Shown here in pieces: positions 44,091 through 53,926 of a stretch of DNA of 64,000 bases. This DNA comes from CAVQMC01 sp963713505 (GTDB lineage: Bacteria; Bacteroidota; Ignavibacteria; Ignavibacteriales; Ignavibacteriaceae). The stretch covers positions 62,001-126,000 of the forward strand of contig CAVQMC010000027.1 of NCBI GenBank assembly GCA_963713505.1. The letters run 5' to 3'. The notes below the pieces were generated by a model. The model was not told where the DNA came from and did not search any database. It worked only from the letters and a program-made list of their open reading frames with translations. Each line of letters opens with the position of its first letter. Within the stretch, counting starts at the first letter, position 1. The translations under genes were made by a program, and so were the position numbers.

Positions 44091-47000
44091 ATGAACCGGA
44101 ATAATTATTTATCTTTTCTGAAGCCGGCTTACAATAATATGCATAAAAGTACGTCTTTTAGTCTTCTATTATTATTGCTTACACTTTTTTTAATTCAAAA
44201 AAATTTTGCACAAAACAATAACTCTTTATCGTCTCAACCGGGCATTCCTTTAATTACAAATTATTCCATTGATAATTATTCAGCGGGAATGCAGAACTGG
44301 TGTGTTTTACAAGATAAAAAAGGATTTATATATGTAGCAAATGAGTCAGGTGTTTTGGAGTATAATGGTGTAAGTTGGAGATTAATTTCGATTCCTAATA
44401 ATGTTGCTAGAAGTATTACTATGGATAAAGATGGAAGAATCTATGTAGGCGGAATAAGTCAGTTTGGTTATTTAAAACCGGATTCAACCGGTCTGCTTAA
44501 GTATTTTTCTTTAATTAATCTTATACCCGAAGACAAAAGACAAATGGGTGATGTCTGGACTATACTAGTAAATTCTAGGGGGCTTTTTGTTCAAACTTTT
44601 AAAAATATTTTTTTACTGCAGGCGGATACTAATATTAAAGGATCATTTTTCAAACAAATAATTACCAATCCCAAATGTAAGATTTGGAATACAAAAACCA
44701 GGATTAATCCAATCTTTTCTGTTAACAATAAAATTTATGTAGATGAGAGGTATGTTGGTTTACAGGAACTTATCGGCGACTCGTTAAAACTTTTACCTGG
44801 CGGAGACAAATTTGCACAAGATTTAATTTGTATAATGCTTCCATATACCCCATCCTCCAACTACCAAACAATGAAAACAGGAATACTTATTGGTTCATTA
44901 AGAAAAGGAATGTATTTATTTAAAGACAATAAATTTGAAAAATTTAAAAATCAAGCTGATGAATATTTAATTAAAAATAGGCTGTATTTCAAAGGAGCGG
45001 TATTAAATGATGGATCTTTTGCTCTTGGTACTCAGTTAGGCGGGATAGTAATTATTGATAAACAAGGCAGATTGAAAAAAATAATTAATAAAAAAACCGG
45101 ACTTAATGATGAAACAATCTGGTTTTTGTATCCCGACAGAGAAGGAAACCTTTGGGCGGCATTAAATAACGGTATTTCAAAAATACTATATCCTTCGCCA
45201 CTTTCAGAATTTGATGAAAAATTCGGTTATTCAGGAACAATTAACTCTGTGAAGGAAATAAATAATAATATATTTCTTACTACTAGCTCCGGTGTTTATT
45301 TGTTAAACAATAAACAAGATGAAACCGGGAATCTCAATTTTATTCCCATAAATGGAATCGCAGTACAATCATGGGATGTTTATCAAATTCAAAGTAAAGT
45401 TATAGCCGCAACAAATGACGGACTTTTTGAAATAAATGGAACTAATTCAAAACTAATTGATAAAGATATAAGATATACATTGTGTCTTCATCAATTAAAA
45501 AAAGATCCATCAATTATTTTTGTCGGAATTCAAACCGGTATTGCTGTCATAACCTTTAATGGGAAAAACTTTAAGTTCGTTGGAAAAGTACCGGGAATTT
45601 CAAATCCAATTTCAAATATTACAGAAGATTCAGATGGAAATTTGCTATTAGAGGATGTTATCGGAAATTTAATTTTTTTGGAAATTCCTTTACAAAAGAC
45701 GGATTTAAAACAATTTACTTCAAACTCCTTTAATTTTTCTAGCGGCCCCCAAAAGTTGTTCAAGTTCAATAACAAAATTTATTTTTATGATAAAAAAACT
45801 ATTTACAACTTTAATAGAAAAAGTAATGAATTATCTCCGGCTAAAGAATTTAATGACATATTTAAAAATAAAAATATTTCCTATTTAAATATTTTCAGCA
45901 ATAGTGCCGGTGTACTTTGGTTTTTAATTGATAACGATGATAAAATCCAAGCCGTAGAATTACAATTTGGCATAAATCATAGTATCACTTTAAAAAATCA
46001 TCCTTATTTGCAGATTGTACTTGATAATTATTCGTCGAATTTTATACCCGTTAAAATATTTGCACAAAAAGATAATAAAAAATTATGGCTGGGTGTTGCT
46101 GAAAAACTTATGTGTTATGAACCGGAATTTGTATCTAGGAATAAATTCAAATTTGTTTTGGAACCCCAAATTAACAAAGTTCATATTGAGTCCGGAAAAA
46201 CTATTTATAGTAAGTTTCAAAAATTAAATTTAACCAAAGTTAATTATTCTGATAATTCTATAGGTTTTGAATTTTCCTTACCTAGCTATATTAAGGAAAG
46301 CGGAAATGATTATCGGTATAAACTTGAAGGCTTTGACAAAAGTTGGAGTAACTGGGGTAAAGGAACAAAAAAAGAATATACAAATTTATCGGCCGGCAAT
46401 TATACTTTTCTTGTAAGAAGTCGTAATGCAGTTGGACTAATAAGTTCCGATGCTGGTTTTTCTTTCGAAATACTTTCTGCATGGTACCGTACATGGTGGG
46501 CGAATTTAATTGGGTTTATAATAATTCTCTATTTAATCTATTCCTTGGTTAGATTTCGTGTTAGAATACTTGAAAAGAGAAATGTGATTTTGGAAAGAAC
46601 TGTTTCAGAAAGAACAGCTCAAATAAACGATCAAAAATTAATACTGGAAGAACAGGCAAAAAAGTTAATGGAATTAGATAAAATTAAATCAAACTTCTTT
46701 GCCAATATATCTCATGAGTTTCGAACCCCTCTCACATTAATAAAAGGGCACATTGAAAGTATACTTGATAATATTAGCGATGACTCAATAAAGAAAAAAT
46801 TAGATATTGTTCATTCTTATTCGAATCGACTTCATAAATTAATAAATCAAATCTTAGATTTATCTAAACTCGAATCTGGAAAATTAGATCTTCAACTATA
46901 TTATACCGATATAGTTGCTCTTGTAAAAAATAGATCAGCTTCATTTGAATCATTAGCACAGCAGAAAGGAATTGTTCTTAAAACTATTAACAAAATTGAA

Positions 47001-48179
47001 TCACAAATTCTTTTTATTGATAAAGAAAAAATTGAAGAAGCTTTAGATAATTTAATTGCAAATGCTTTTAAATTTACTATGCCCGGCGGAACAATTACCG
47101 TTGTTATCGATAAAATTATACATGAAAACAACACTCAAGTATTAATCACAGTAGAAGACACAGGAATCGGAATTTCGGAAGAAAAACTAAATAAAATTTT
47201 TAATAGGTTTTTTCAGGCCGATGATACTTCTACAAAACAATATGAAGGTACAGGATTAGGTTTAACTATTGTAAAAGAATTTATTGAATTGCATTCCGGC
47301 AAAATAAGAGTTGAGAGTAAAGCAAATGTTGGTTCTAAATTTATTATTACCATACCTGTTTCAGAAGATAAAAGAGTTGAATTGCCGGCCGGCATTGATA
47401 ATTCCGATGAAATTAACGAATCTCAAAAAATTGTTTTAATTGTTGAAGATAATATTGACGTACGAAATTATATTAAAGAAAATTTAGAAAAAGATTATGG
47501 AATTTTAGAAGCTCAAGACGGAGAAGACGGTATAAAAAAAGCTGTAAGCAATATTCCAGATCTAATTATTACAGATGTTATGATGCCTAAGGTTGATGGT
47601 TTTGAACTCTGTAAAGAACTTAAGGCAAATGAAAAAACAAGCCATGTTCCAATAATTTTATTAACCGCAAAAGCTGATGAAAAAAGCAAACTCAATGGAC
47701 TAAAGATAGGTGCCGATGAATTTTTATCCAAACCCTTTAGTCCGAAAGAACTTAAGGTGAGAGTAGAAAATCTGATCAAAATAAGACAAATGCTTAGAGA
47801 AAAATATAAAGAAATCTCAGTCTTTAATCCCGAAGAAATTAAAGCAGCTTCCATAGATAAAATATTTCTTGAAAAAATATTTAAAATTATAAAAGATAAC
47901 ATTGAAAACACTCAATTTAGTGTAACTAAATTATCGGAAGAGGCAAGTATGAGCGTTTCTCAGCTTAATCGTAAACTAAATGCATTAATTAATCAATCAG
48001 CTGGAAAATTAATAAGATCAACCCGTTTAGATTACGCTGCAAATCTCCTTAAAAATAAAGCAGGAAATATTTCGGAAATTGCATACAGAGTAGGATTCAG
48101 CGACACACCTAGTTTCACCCATAGTTTCAAAGAAAAATTCGGAAGTTCACCTACCGAATATTTAAAATCGCATAAATAA
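44091..48179 (+). CDS. Hybrid two-component sensor (HTCS): propeller, Y_Y_Y, kinase, receiver, AraC HTH
   Basis: A 1362-residue one-protein signalling system. After a signal/anchor (about 20-40) the outer part has two-component propeller repeats (WCVLQDKKGFIYVANESGVLEYNG and DREGNLWAALNNGISK) and a Y_Y_Y domain (YRYKLEGFDKSWSNWG). A membrane helix (about 803-822) leads to a coiled coil, a kinase with NISHEFRTPL (His875) and GTGLGLTIVKEF, a receiver with Asp1162 (IITDVMMPK), and an AraC helix-turn-helix (about 1270-1362). HTCS proteins sense sugars outside and switch on polysaccharide genes. No SusC/SusD pair follows; instead three T9SS cargoes do, which are its likeliest targets. Confidence 0.94.
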   Translation: MNRNNYLSFLKPAYNNMHKSTSFSLLLLLLTLFLIQKNFAQNNNSLSSQPGIPLITNYSIDNYSAGMQNWCVLQDKKGFIYVANESGVLEYNGVSWRLISIPNNVARSITMDKDGRIYVGGISQFGYLKPDSTGLLKYFSLINLIPEDKRQMGDVWTILVNSRGLFVQTFKNIFLLQADTNIKGSFFKQIITNPKCKIWNTKTRINPIFSVNNKIYVDERYVGLQELIGDSLKLLPGGDKFAQDLICIMLPYTPSSNYQTMKTGILIGSLRKGMYLFKDNKFEKFKNQADEYLIKNRLYFKGAVLNDGSFALGTQLGGIVIIDKQGRLKKIINKKTGLNDETIWFLYPDREGNLWAALNNGISKILYPSPLSEFDEKFGYSGTINSVKEINNNIFLTTSSGVYLLNNKQDETGNLNFIPINGIAVQSWDVYQIQSKVIAATNDGLFEINGTNSKLIDKDIRYTLCLHQLKKDPSIIFVGIQTGIAVITFNGKNFKFVGKVPGISNPISNITEDSDGNLLLEDVIGNLIFLEIPLQKTDLKQFTSNSFNFSSGPQKLFKFNNKIYFYDKKTIYNFNRKSNELSPAKEFNDIFKNKNISYLNIFSNSAGVLWFLIDNDDKIQAVELQFGINHSITLKNHPYLQIVLDNYSSNFIPVKIFAQKDNKKLWLGVAEKLMCYEPEFVSRNKFKFVLEPQINKVHIESGKTIYSKFQKLNLTKVNYSDNSIGFEFSLPSYIKESGNDYRYKLEGFDKSWSNWGKGTKKEYTNLSAGNYTFLVRSRNAVGLISSDAGFSFEILSAWYRTWWANLIGFIIILYLIYSLVRFRVRILEKRNVILERTVSERTAQINDQKLILEEQAKKLMELDKIKSNFFANISHEFRTPLTLIKGHIESILDNISDDSIKKKLDIVHSYSNRLHKLINQILDLSKLESGKLDLQLYYTDIVALVKNRSASFESLAQQKGIVLKTINKIESQILFIDKEKIEEALDNLIANAFKFTMPGGTITVVIDKIIHENNTQVLITVEDTGIGISEEKLNKIFNRFFQADDTSTKQYEGTGLGLTIVKEFIELHSGKIRVESKANVGSKFIITIPVSEDKRVELPAGIDNSDEINESQKIVLIVEDNIDVRNYIKENLEKDYGILEAQDGEDGIKKAVSNIPDLIITDVMMPKVDGFELCKELKANEKTSHVPIILLTAKADEKSKLNGLKIGADEFLSKPFSPKELKVRVENLIKIRQMLREKYKEISVFNPEEIKAASIDKIFLEKIFKIIKDNIENTQFSVTKLSEEASMSVSQLNRKLNALINQSAGKLIRSTRLDYAANLLKNKAGNISEIAYRVGFSDTPSFTHSFKEKFGSSPTEYLKSHK

Positions 48180-48317
48180 CATTTCAAATATTTAAAATCC
48201 CCTTTTTTCTCTTTTTTCAAAGAGTGCGCAGAATCAGCAACTAATTGCACAGAAATCATAACGCTTAAATTAAACAAGTTTATTACGTTTGCTGCATTCA
48301 AATCCAAAGGATATCTT

Positions 48318-49931
48318 ATGAAAACATTTATAAAACCGGTAATATTACTGATATTTTTTGCAGTACAAATATCGGCGCAAAACGGATCACAATTTTTTGA
48401 TTTAGGACAGGGCGGTGCTGTAAAAGTTTCAAATAATGGGATCTTTGTCTGTGGAAATAATTATCCTGCACCTGCATTTCTTTGGTCAGAATCTAACGGT
48501 AGAATTAATCTGGGAGCCAATAATTATAGCGAAGCTTTTGGAGTTTCCGATGGCGGGATAGTTGCCGGTTCATTCATTGATTCAAATCTGATTTCACCAA
48601 ACGGTAATCCTACGCTTCGAGCCGGATATTATGAAAATGGCGTATGGGACTCATTACCTGGATATCCCGGCTATCCTGTTCTTGATGAAATGGATTATAA
48701 TTATGGTTTTGGAATCAGTGCTGATGCTTCAATAATTGTTGGAATGCAATGGCTGCCAAACTGGAAAGCTGAAGCATGTTATTGGGATACGCAGAGAGAA
48801 ATTCATATGCTTGGAAGAACTGGTGGAGGTAGCAGCCGTGCTAATGATGTGGCAACAACTGCAGATGGATTTAGGATAGTTGGCTGGGATGGTGATGCAA
48901 ATGGACCTGACAGAAGAGCCTTTTATTGGGATCCCGCGCCTCATTTTATTGGCGGTTATGATACAACCTATCTTGCTGGTCAATGCGAAGGCTTAAATTC
49001 AGATGGTAGTAAAATTGTAGGTGGTTCAGTGGGAGCACCTTTTGTATGGACTGATACAACCGGAATGGAATGGCTGACTCTGGATTATCTCAATTATGCG
49101 AGTTATGCAAAAGATATTTCAGACAATGATATCGTAGTCGGATATGTCAGTATCGGTGTTGGTAATTTTAATGCTTTTATAAGGAAACCAGGATGGAACG
49201 ATATTATGTTACTGAAGGACTATATGATTGATAGTTTAGGAATAACCGGTATTTCTGGCTGGTACTTTGCCTTTGCAAATTCTATTTCCGCTGATGGGAC
49301 AAAAATTGTTGGTACTGCTTATGACCCGGCTGGAACGTCGCATGCGTATTTACTTAAAATAACAAACCTGCTTCCGGTTGAATTAACATCTTTTTCAGCT
49401 AGTTACGTTGATAATGATGTTCGGCTTAACTGGAATACTTCAACCGAAACAAATAACCGGGGATTTTCAATTCAAAGGAAAACACCCGCCTCAGATTGGT
49501 CTACCATTGGATTTGTAAGTGGCAAAGGAACAACGACAAAAAGAAGTTTTTATAGCTTTGCGGATAATTCAGTCTCTGAAAATACATATCTCTATAGATT
49601 AAAACAGATGGATTTTGATGGTTCATTTAATTATTCCAATATCATTGAAGTCAATGTAAAACCAATTGATGAATATTCACTAAATCAAAATTATCCCAAT
49701 CCATTTAATCCTTCAACAACTATTCAGTTTAATATTCCGGAAAGAGGTTTAGTTAACCTGAGTGTTTACAATATATTGGGTGAGAAGGTTGCTACTTTGG
49801 TTAATGATTATATGGAAAGCGGAAGTCATAAAACTCAATTCAATGCATCGAAACTTGCAAGCGGAATTTATCTGGTGAAAATGACCTCAAGAAATTTCTC
49901 GGATGTAATAAAAATTAATTTAATAAAGTAA
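48318..49931 (+). CDS. HAF-repeat secreted protein with T9SS tail, copy 1
   Basis: A 537-residue protein. ATG 48318 starts a signal peptide (1-20, ending ISAQ). The mature part (about 25-350) is built from repeats such as AVKVSNNGIFVCGNNYP with AFLWSESNGRINLG, and GFGISADASIIVGMQW, the HAF (extracellular repeat) pattern that folds as a beta propeller. Then follows a VELTSFSASYVDNDVRLNW sandwich (about 355-450) and a type A T9SS tail (about 455-537). It is a tandem paralogue of the next gene and shares DRRAFYWDPxPHF with it. The function of HAF proteins is unknown; surface binding is likely. Confidence 0.85.
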   Translation: MKTFIKPVILLIFFAVQISAQNGSQFFDLGQGGAVKVSNNGIFVCGNNYPAPAFLWSESNGRINLGANNYSEAFGVSDGGIVAGSFIDSNLISPNGNPTLRAGYYENGVWDSLPGYPGYPVLDEMDYNYGFGISADASIIVGMQWLPNWKAEACYWDTQREIHMLGRTGGGSSRANDVATTADGFRIVGWDGDANGPDRRAFYWDPAPHFIGGYDTTYLAGQCEGLNSDGSKIVGGSVGAPFVWTDTTGMEWLTLDYLNYASYAKDISDNDIVVGYVSIGVGNFNAFIRKPGWNDIMLLKDYMIDSLGITGISGWYFAFANSISADGTKIVGTAYDPAGTSHAYLLKITNLLPVELTSFSASYVDNDVRLNWNTSTETNNRGFSIQRKTPASDWSTIGFVSGKGTTTKRSFYSFADNSVSENTYLYRLKQMDFDGSFNYSNIIEVNVKPIDEYSLNQNYPNPFNPSTTIQFNIPERGLVNLSVYNILGEKVATLVNDYMESGSHKTQFNASKLASGIYLVKMTSRNFSDVIKINLIK

Positions 49932-49965
49932 AGCTTTTAATAATATCAAATGAGTAGAAAGTAAG

Positions 49966-51564
49966 ATGAAAAAACTTTTAACATTTATATTTTGTTTTAC
50001 AACTGTGGTTCTAGCACAATCCAATACAGAATTAATTGACCTTGGAGAAGGCGGAGTCGGCAGTATTTCAAAAAATGGACAGTACATTTGCGGGAGTGAT
50101 TATCCAAATCCGCCATTCCTTTGGTCTGAAGCATCAGGTAGAATTGATGTTGGTAATGTGGAAGGCGAAGCATATAGTGTATCGAATAACGGCATTGTTG
50201 TGGGAAGATTTCGTGATTCGAGTTTGATTGTTAATGGCATTCCTGTTCTTCGTGCGGGTTATTTTGCTAACAATCAGTGGCAGGGTTTTGAAGGAATTTT
50301 GGGAGTTCCACCTTTAGATGATCATGATTTTACACATGCTTACGGAATAAACAGCGATGGAACTAAGGCTGTTGGAATGGTCTGGCATGAAAACTGGCAT
50401 GTTGAAGCTTGTTATTGGTCAATACCTGACACAGGTATCGGGTTGCTTGGTCAGACGGGTAACTTAGATAGTCGTGCAAATGTAATTTCGAATGATGGAT
50501 CAATTATAGCCGGATGGGACGGAATCCAGAATGGTCCTGACAGAAGAGCTTTTTATTGGGATCCAACTCCGCATTTTATGGGCGGTCTTGATTCTTCCTA
50601 TGTTGTAGGTGAATGTAATACAATGAATTCAGATGGCAGTGTGATTGGCGGCAGCTCTGTCTGGCCTTTTATCTGGACAGAATTAACAGGAATGCAACAA
50701 GTCGTCGCAAATCCATCAGATTACTGGGGAGGTAGTGTGCTGGGAATTTCAGATAATGGGATTATTGTAGGTTATGTAGACCCTGGAGGTTTTAACTATC
50801 GCGGATTTATTAAAAAACCAGGTTGGTCTGATATTTTATACATAGAAAACTTTATCCGGGACACATTAGGGATAACTTCACTTCCTAATTATTATTTTGC
50901 CTTTGCCAGTGCAATCTCTGCCGATGGAAATAAAATTGGAATTTCAGCATATCCACCAGGATCAGGAATTTCACACGCTCTCTTGCTGACTTTAAATAGT
51001 GTTGTTCCAGTTGAGCTCGTTTCATTTACTGCAAAATATGAAAATGAAAAAGTATTGCTAAACTGGATTACAAGTAGTGAAGTTAATAACCAGGGATTTG
51101 ATATCGAAAGAAAATCTAAATCATCAAACTGGGAAAAAATAGGATTTACAGCAGGTAACGGTACAACAACCAAAATCAATTCATATAGTTTTATTGATAA
51201 TTCAATTGTCTCAGATTACTATTCCTACAGGCTGAAGCAAAAGAATTTTGACGGAACATACAAATATTCTAATGTAGTTGAGGTTAATGCGAATTCGATT
51301 TCAGAATTTTCATTGAATCAGAATTATCCTAATCCTTTTAATCCTACAACTGTAATTTCATTTACCATTCCGCAAAAATCAAATGTGAAACTGACAGTTT
51401 TTAATTTGTTGGGAGAAAAAGTAGCTACCATAATAAATGAAATTAAAAATCCGGGCGATTATAAAATAGAATTTGATGGCTCCCGTCTTTCAAGCGGGAT
51501 GTATATATACAGAATTGAAGCAGACAAATATGTTTCAAGTAAGAAAATGATCTTAGTTAAATAA
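49966..51564 (+). CDS. HAF-repeat secreted protein with T9SS tail, copy 2
   Basis: A 532-residue paralogue of the preceding protein, 34 bases downstream and probably in one transcript. It has a signal peptide (1-17), the same HAF blocks (GVGSISKNGQYICGSDYPNPPFLWSE, AYGINSDGTKAVGMVW, AGWDGIQNGPDRRAFYWDP), the VELVSFTAKYENEKVLLNW sandwich and a type A T9SS tail. Copy 1 and copy 2 are similar along the whole mature part, so this is a local gene duplication. Differences concentrate in loop segments between the blocks, which could reflect different ligands. Confidence 0.85.
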   Translation: MKKLLTFIFCFTTVVLAQSNTELIDLGEGGVGSISKNGQYICGSDYPNPPFLWSEASGRIDVGNVEGEAYSVSNNGIVVGRFRDSSLIVNGIPVLRAGYFANNQWQGFEGILGVPPLDDHDFTHAYGINSDGTKAVGMVWHENWHVEACYWSIPDTGIGLLGQTGNLDSRANVISNDGSIIAGWDGIQNGPDRRAFYWDPTPHFMGGLDSSYVVGECNTMNSDGSVIGGSSVWPFIWTELTGMQQVVANPSDYWGGSVLGISDNGIIVGYVDPGGFNYRGFIKKPGWSDILYIENFIRDTLGITSLPNYYFAFASAISADGNKIGISAYPPGSGISHALLLTLNSVVPVELVSFTAKYENEKVLLNWITSSEVNNQGFDIERKSKSSNWEKIGFTAGNGTTTKINSYSFIDNSIVSDYYSYRLKQKNFDGTYKYSNVVEVNANSISEFSLNQNYPNPFNPTTVISFTIPQKSNVKLTVFNLLGEKVATIINEIKNPGDYKIEFDGSRLSSGMYIYRIEADKYVSSKKMILVK

Positions 51565-51598
51565 TTAATTACATTATTCTTAATTATAGGAGAGTCCT

Positions 51599-52981
51599 AT
51601 GTATAAAACACTAACATTTTGCTTTACTGTGTTGATAATGATTGCAATGAGTTCCAAAATTCAAGCACAACCAGTAACCTATGCATTTGACGGTGCCGTT
51701 TTTAGTTATGGCACCATTAATTTAAGTACGGGTGCCTTTACTTCTTTAAGCTTTATTCCACAGGGAAATAATAATTATCCCGTATCTGGTGATAATGATG
51801 GAACCGATGGACAATATGCAATTATGACTGATTTTAATCTTTCCGGATTTTATTTATGGCATATCAATTTCACAGCACTAACTTCAGATAGTATTGCTGT
51901 TGTTGGTCCTTTGGCATCGGGACAAACACAGATTAAAGCATTAGCACATAATACTACTAACGATACTTGGTATGTAATAAGCGGCGATGACTTTGGAACA
52001 GCCGCTGTACTTTATACTATGGATATCAATACCGGTACATTAACCGAGGTTGGAAATATTCAAAATGCAAATGTCCCAATAACTTTGTCAATTGATTGTG
52101 ACGGAAATGCTTTTATCGTTAATGTTGAAATCGGAGCATCAACAACTGCGGTATTATATTCATTAGATTTAACAACAGCCGCCGCAACTCAGGTTGGTAC
52201 AAATTTAGGATTTGATAATGTAACATTCGGAAGCCAGGATATGGACTTTAACCCCGATGATGGAAAGCTTTATTGGACTGCATATTGGTCCGACGGTTTT
52301 TTTAACGAAGGAGGATCATTTAGAGTTATTGATGTTACAAACGGTACTTCAACCGAAATCGGAACATTTGGTCAATTTGAAACAATAACAGGGTTTAGTG
52401 TAAACGCTAATTGTCCGGTACTTCCGGTTGAACTTAATTCATTTTCAGCCTCAATTGATGGTAATTCTATTGTATTAAACTGGTCTACTGCAACCGAAAC
52501 AAATAATGCGGGATTTGATATCGAAAGAAGCACAGATAATAATACTTTTTATAAAATTGCATTTACACCTGGGTTTGGAACAACAACTGAATTAAAGAAT
52601 TATTCCTTTTCAGATAATCAGTTAAAAGAAGGAAAATATTATTACAGGTTAAAACAAAAAGATTTAGATGGAAGTTTTAAATATTCAAACACTATTGAAG
52701 TTGTAGTAACTACTCCTAAAGAATACACACTTAAACAGAATTATCCAAATCCTTTTAATCCTACTACTAGAATAGTTTACTCCATTCCTACACAAGGCTT
52801 TGTTAATTTAACTGTTTATAATACACTGGGGCAGGAAGTAGCAACATTGGTAAACAATGTAGTAACTGCGGGTCAACATACTATTAATTTTAATGCTACC
52901 AATTTATCAAGTGGAATATATTTTTATAGAATTACAGCTGGAAATTATGTTGATGTAAAGAAAATGAATTTATTAAAATAG
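51599..52981 (+). CDS. Secreted propeller-like protein with T9SS tail
   Basis: A 460-residue protein. ATG 51599 follows TAGGAGAGTCC. After the signal (1-24) the front half (about 28-275) has repeated strands with GxFTSLSFIPQG, LYTMDINTGTLTEVGNIQ, LYSLDLTTAAATQVGTN and FRVIDVTNGTSTEIGTFGQ, like a beta propeller but not the HAF type. A VELNSFSASIDGNSIVLNW sandwich and a type A T9SS tail (about 380-460) follow, nearly the same as in the two genes before. The three together look like one transcript downstream of the HTCS. Confidence 0.83.
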   Translation: MYKTLTFCFTVLIMIAMSSKIQAQPVTYAFDGAVFSYGTINLSTGAFTSLSFIPQGNNNYPVSGDNDGTDGQYAIMTDFNLSGFYLWHINFTALTSDSIAVVGPLASGQTQIKALAHNTTNDTWYVISGDDFGTAAVLYTMDINTGTLTEVGNIQNANVPITLSIDCDGNAFIVNVEIGASTTAVLYSLDLTTAAATQVGTNLGFDNVTFGSQDMDFNPDDGKLYWTAYWSDGFFNEGGSFRVIDVTNGTSTEIGTFGQFETITGFSVNANCPVLPVELNSFSASIDGNSIVLNWSTATETNNAGFDIERSTDNNTFYKIAFTPGFGTTTELKNYSFSDNQLKEGKYYYRLKQKDLDGSFKYSNTIEVVVTTPKEYTLKQNYPNPFNPTTRIVYSIPTQGFVNLTVYNTLGQEVATLVNNVVTAGQHTINFNATNLSSGIYFYRITAGNYVDVKKMNLLK

Positions 52982-53031
52982 ATTTATAAATTAACCTTAC
53001 TTTAAATATGAATTTTGAGAAAGTAAAATAA

Positions 53032-53127
53032 TTGAAAATAAAGATAACTCTATTTAAGATAAAATTTATTATACTTCTTTTTATAGTTGCAATAATTTCT
53101 TATTTGTTTTTTGCACAACTTATTTAA
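53032..53127 (+). pseudogene. Orphan signal-peptide-like ORF, possible gene remnant
   Basis: TTG 53032 opens 31 codons: KIKITLFKIKFIILLFIVA followed by IISYLFFAQLI and a stop at 53125-53127. The peptide looks like a complete signal peptide with its cleavage site (FFAQ) and two residues more. It lies 51 bases after a T9SS cargo gene and 27 before a strong hairpin. It may be the stub of a deleted secreted gene or a short membrane peptide. The ribosome site is poor. Confidence 0.3.
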
Positions 53128-53153
53128 CTTGGTACATCATCAGACTTATCTCA

Positions 53154-53181
53154 TTAGAGGCTTGTGTATGCAAGCCTCTAA
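53154..53181. terminator. Long perfect hairpin between convergent genes
   Basis: TTAGAGGCTTG (53154-53164) and CAAGCCTCTAA (53171-53181) form an eleven-base perfect stem with a six-base loop. It sits between the plus-strand T9SS gene and the minus-strand thioredoxin-like gene. The T run is weak on both strands, but the position suggests a two-way terminator. The stem resembles the one after pruA. Confidence 0.65.
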
Positions 53182-53191
53182 ATTTAAAATA

Positions 53192-53806
53192 TCAATGTGC
53201 TAGTTCCTCTTTCTTAACCAAATCAATTAGCTCTTTTTCTATTTCTGCACCGCGGTTTCTTCCATACCACAAATGAAGTTTTTCATAAATTTCAAGCTTT
53301 GGTGTTTCATCATTCTTTAAATTATTGAAAAGATCCTGCGCCGCTTTCGGACGCGGTCCCCATTGGAATAATTCATTGCCTTGTTCGTCAAAAACTACAA
53401 GTTTAGGAATGCTTTTATTGCCGTTGGTTAAATATAAATCCATGATATCCGGATTAGAATCTCTTAAGATAATTCTGAAAATAATTTTATTATTTAATGC
53501 CGCAGCTGCTGCAATGTATGGCAGATTCTGTGCCGAATCACCGCACCAGTTTTCTGTTATTACCATCCAAATCTGCGGTTCGGAAATTGATTCAATTGTC
53601 TCTTTCAATTCAATCGAGGGTGTATAATGTTTCTCTATTCTGCTGCTTCTTTGCAGATTTAATTTTTTATACTCAAATGTATTTTTCTCTTTTTCATCTA
53701 AAGATTCAGCATTTGTATTTTCAATTTCTTCGATTGTGTGTTTTATGTAATCGGTATAAGTTAAACCGTTATGTGCACGTTTTTCTTCAAAAAATTTGTG
53801 AGCCAT
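53192..53806 (-). CDS. Thioredoxin-like protein with single-cysteine site
   Basis: A 204-residue cytoplasmic protein. ATG at 53806 follows CCGGAGAGAAAA on the minus strand. A helical front part (1-75) is followed by a thioredoxin fold with ITENWCGDSAQNLP (Cys88) and SIPKLVVFDEQGNELFQWGPRP, containing the cis-Pro. The second Cys of the usual CxxC is replaced by Ser, as in the thioredoxin-like group where WCGDS is the rule. It may act through a single thiol, or with a small-thiol partner such as bacillithiol, given the YtxJ-like gene at the window start; that link is speculative. Alone on its strand. Confidence 0.82.
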   Translation of the reverse strand: MAHKFFEEKRAHNGLTYTDYIKHTIEEIENTNAESLDEKEKNTFEYKKLNLQRSSRIEKHYTPSIELKETIESISEPQIWMVITENWCGDSAQNLPYIAAAAALNNKIIFRIILRDSNPDIMDLYLTNGNKSIPKLVVFDEQGNELFQWGPRPKAAQDLFNNLKNDETPKLEIYEKLHLWYGRNRGAEIEKELIDLVKKEELAH

Positions 53807-53926
53807 TTTTCTCTCCGGAAATTCTACAATTCTCTTTAATCAATTTTTTTTAATTATAGTAAAAAATTAATTGCCACTATGTACTATTAGAGACAATTTT
53901 TGATTAAAAGATTCACAATTTGAATA

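Noticed and set aside
47513..47911. Minus-strand frame of 132 codons in the HTCS gene
   Set aside because: Shadow of the receiver and linker region; no support of its own.
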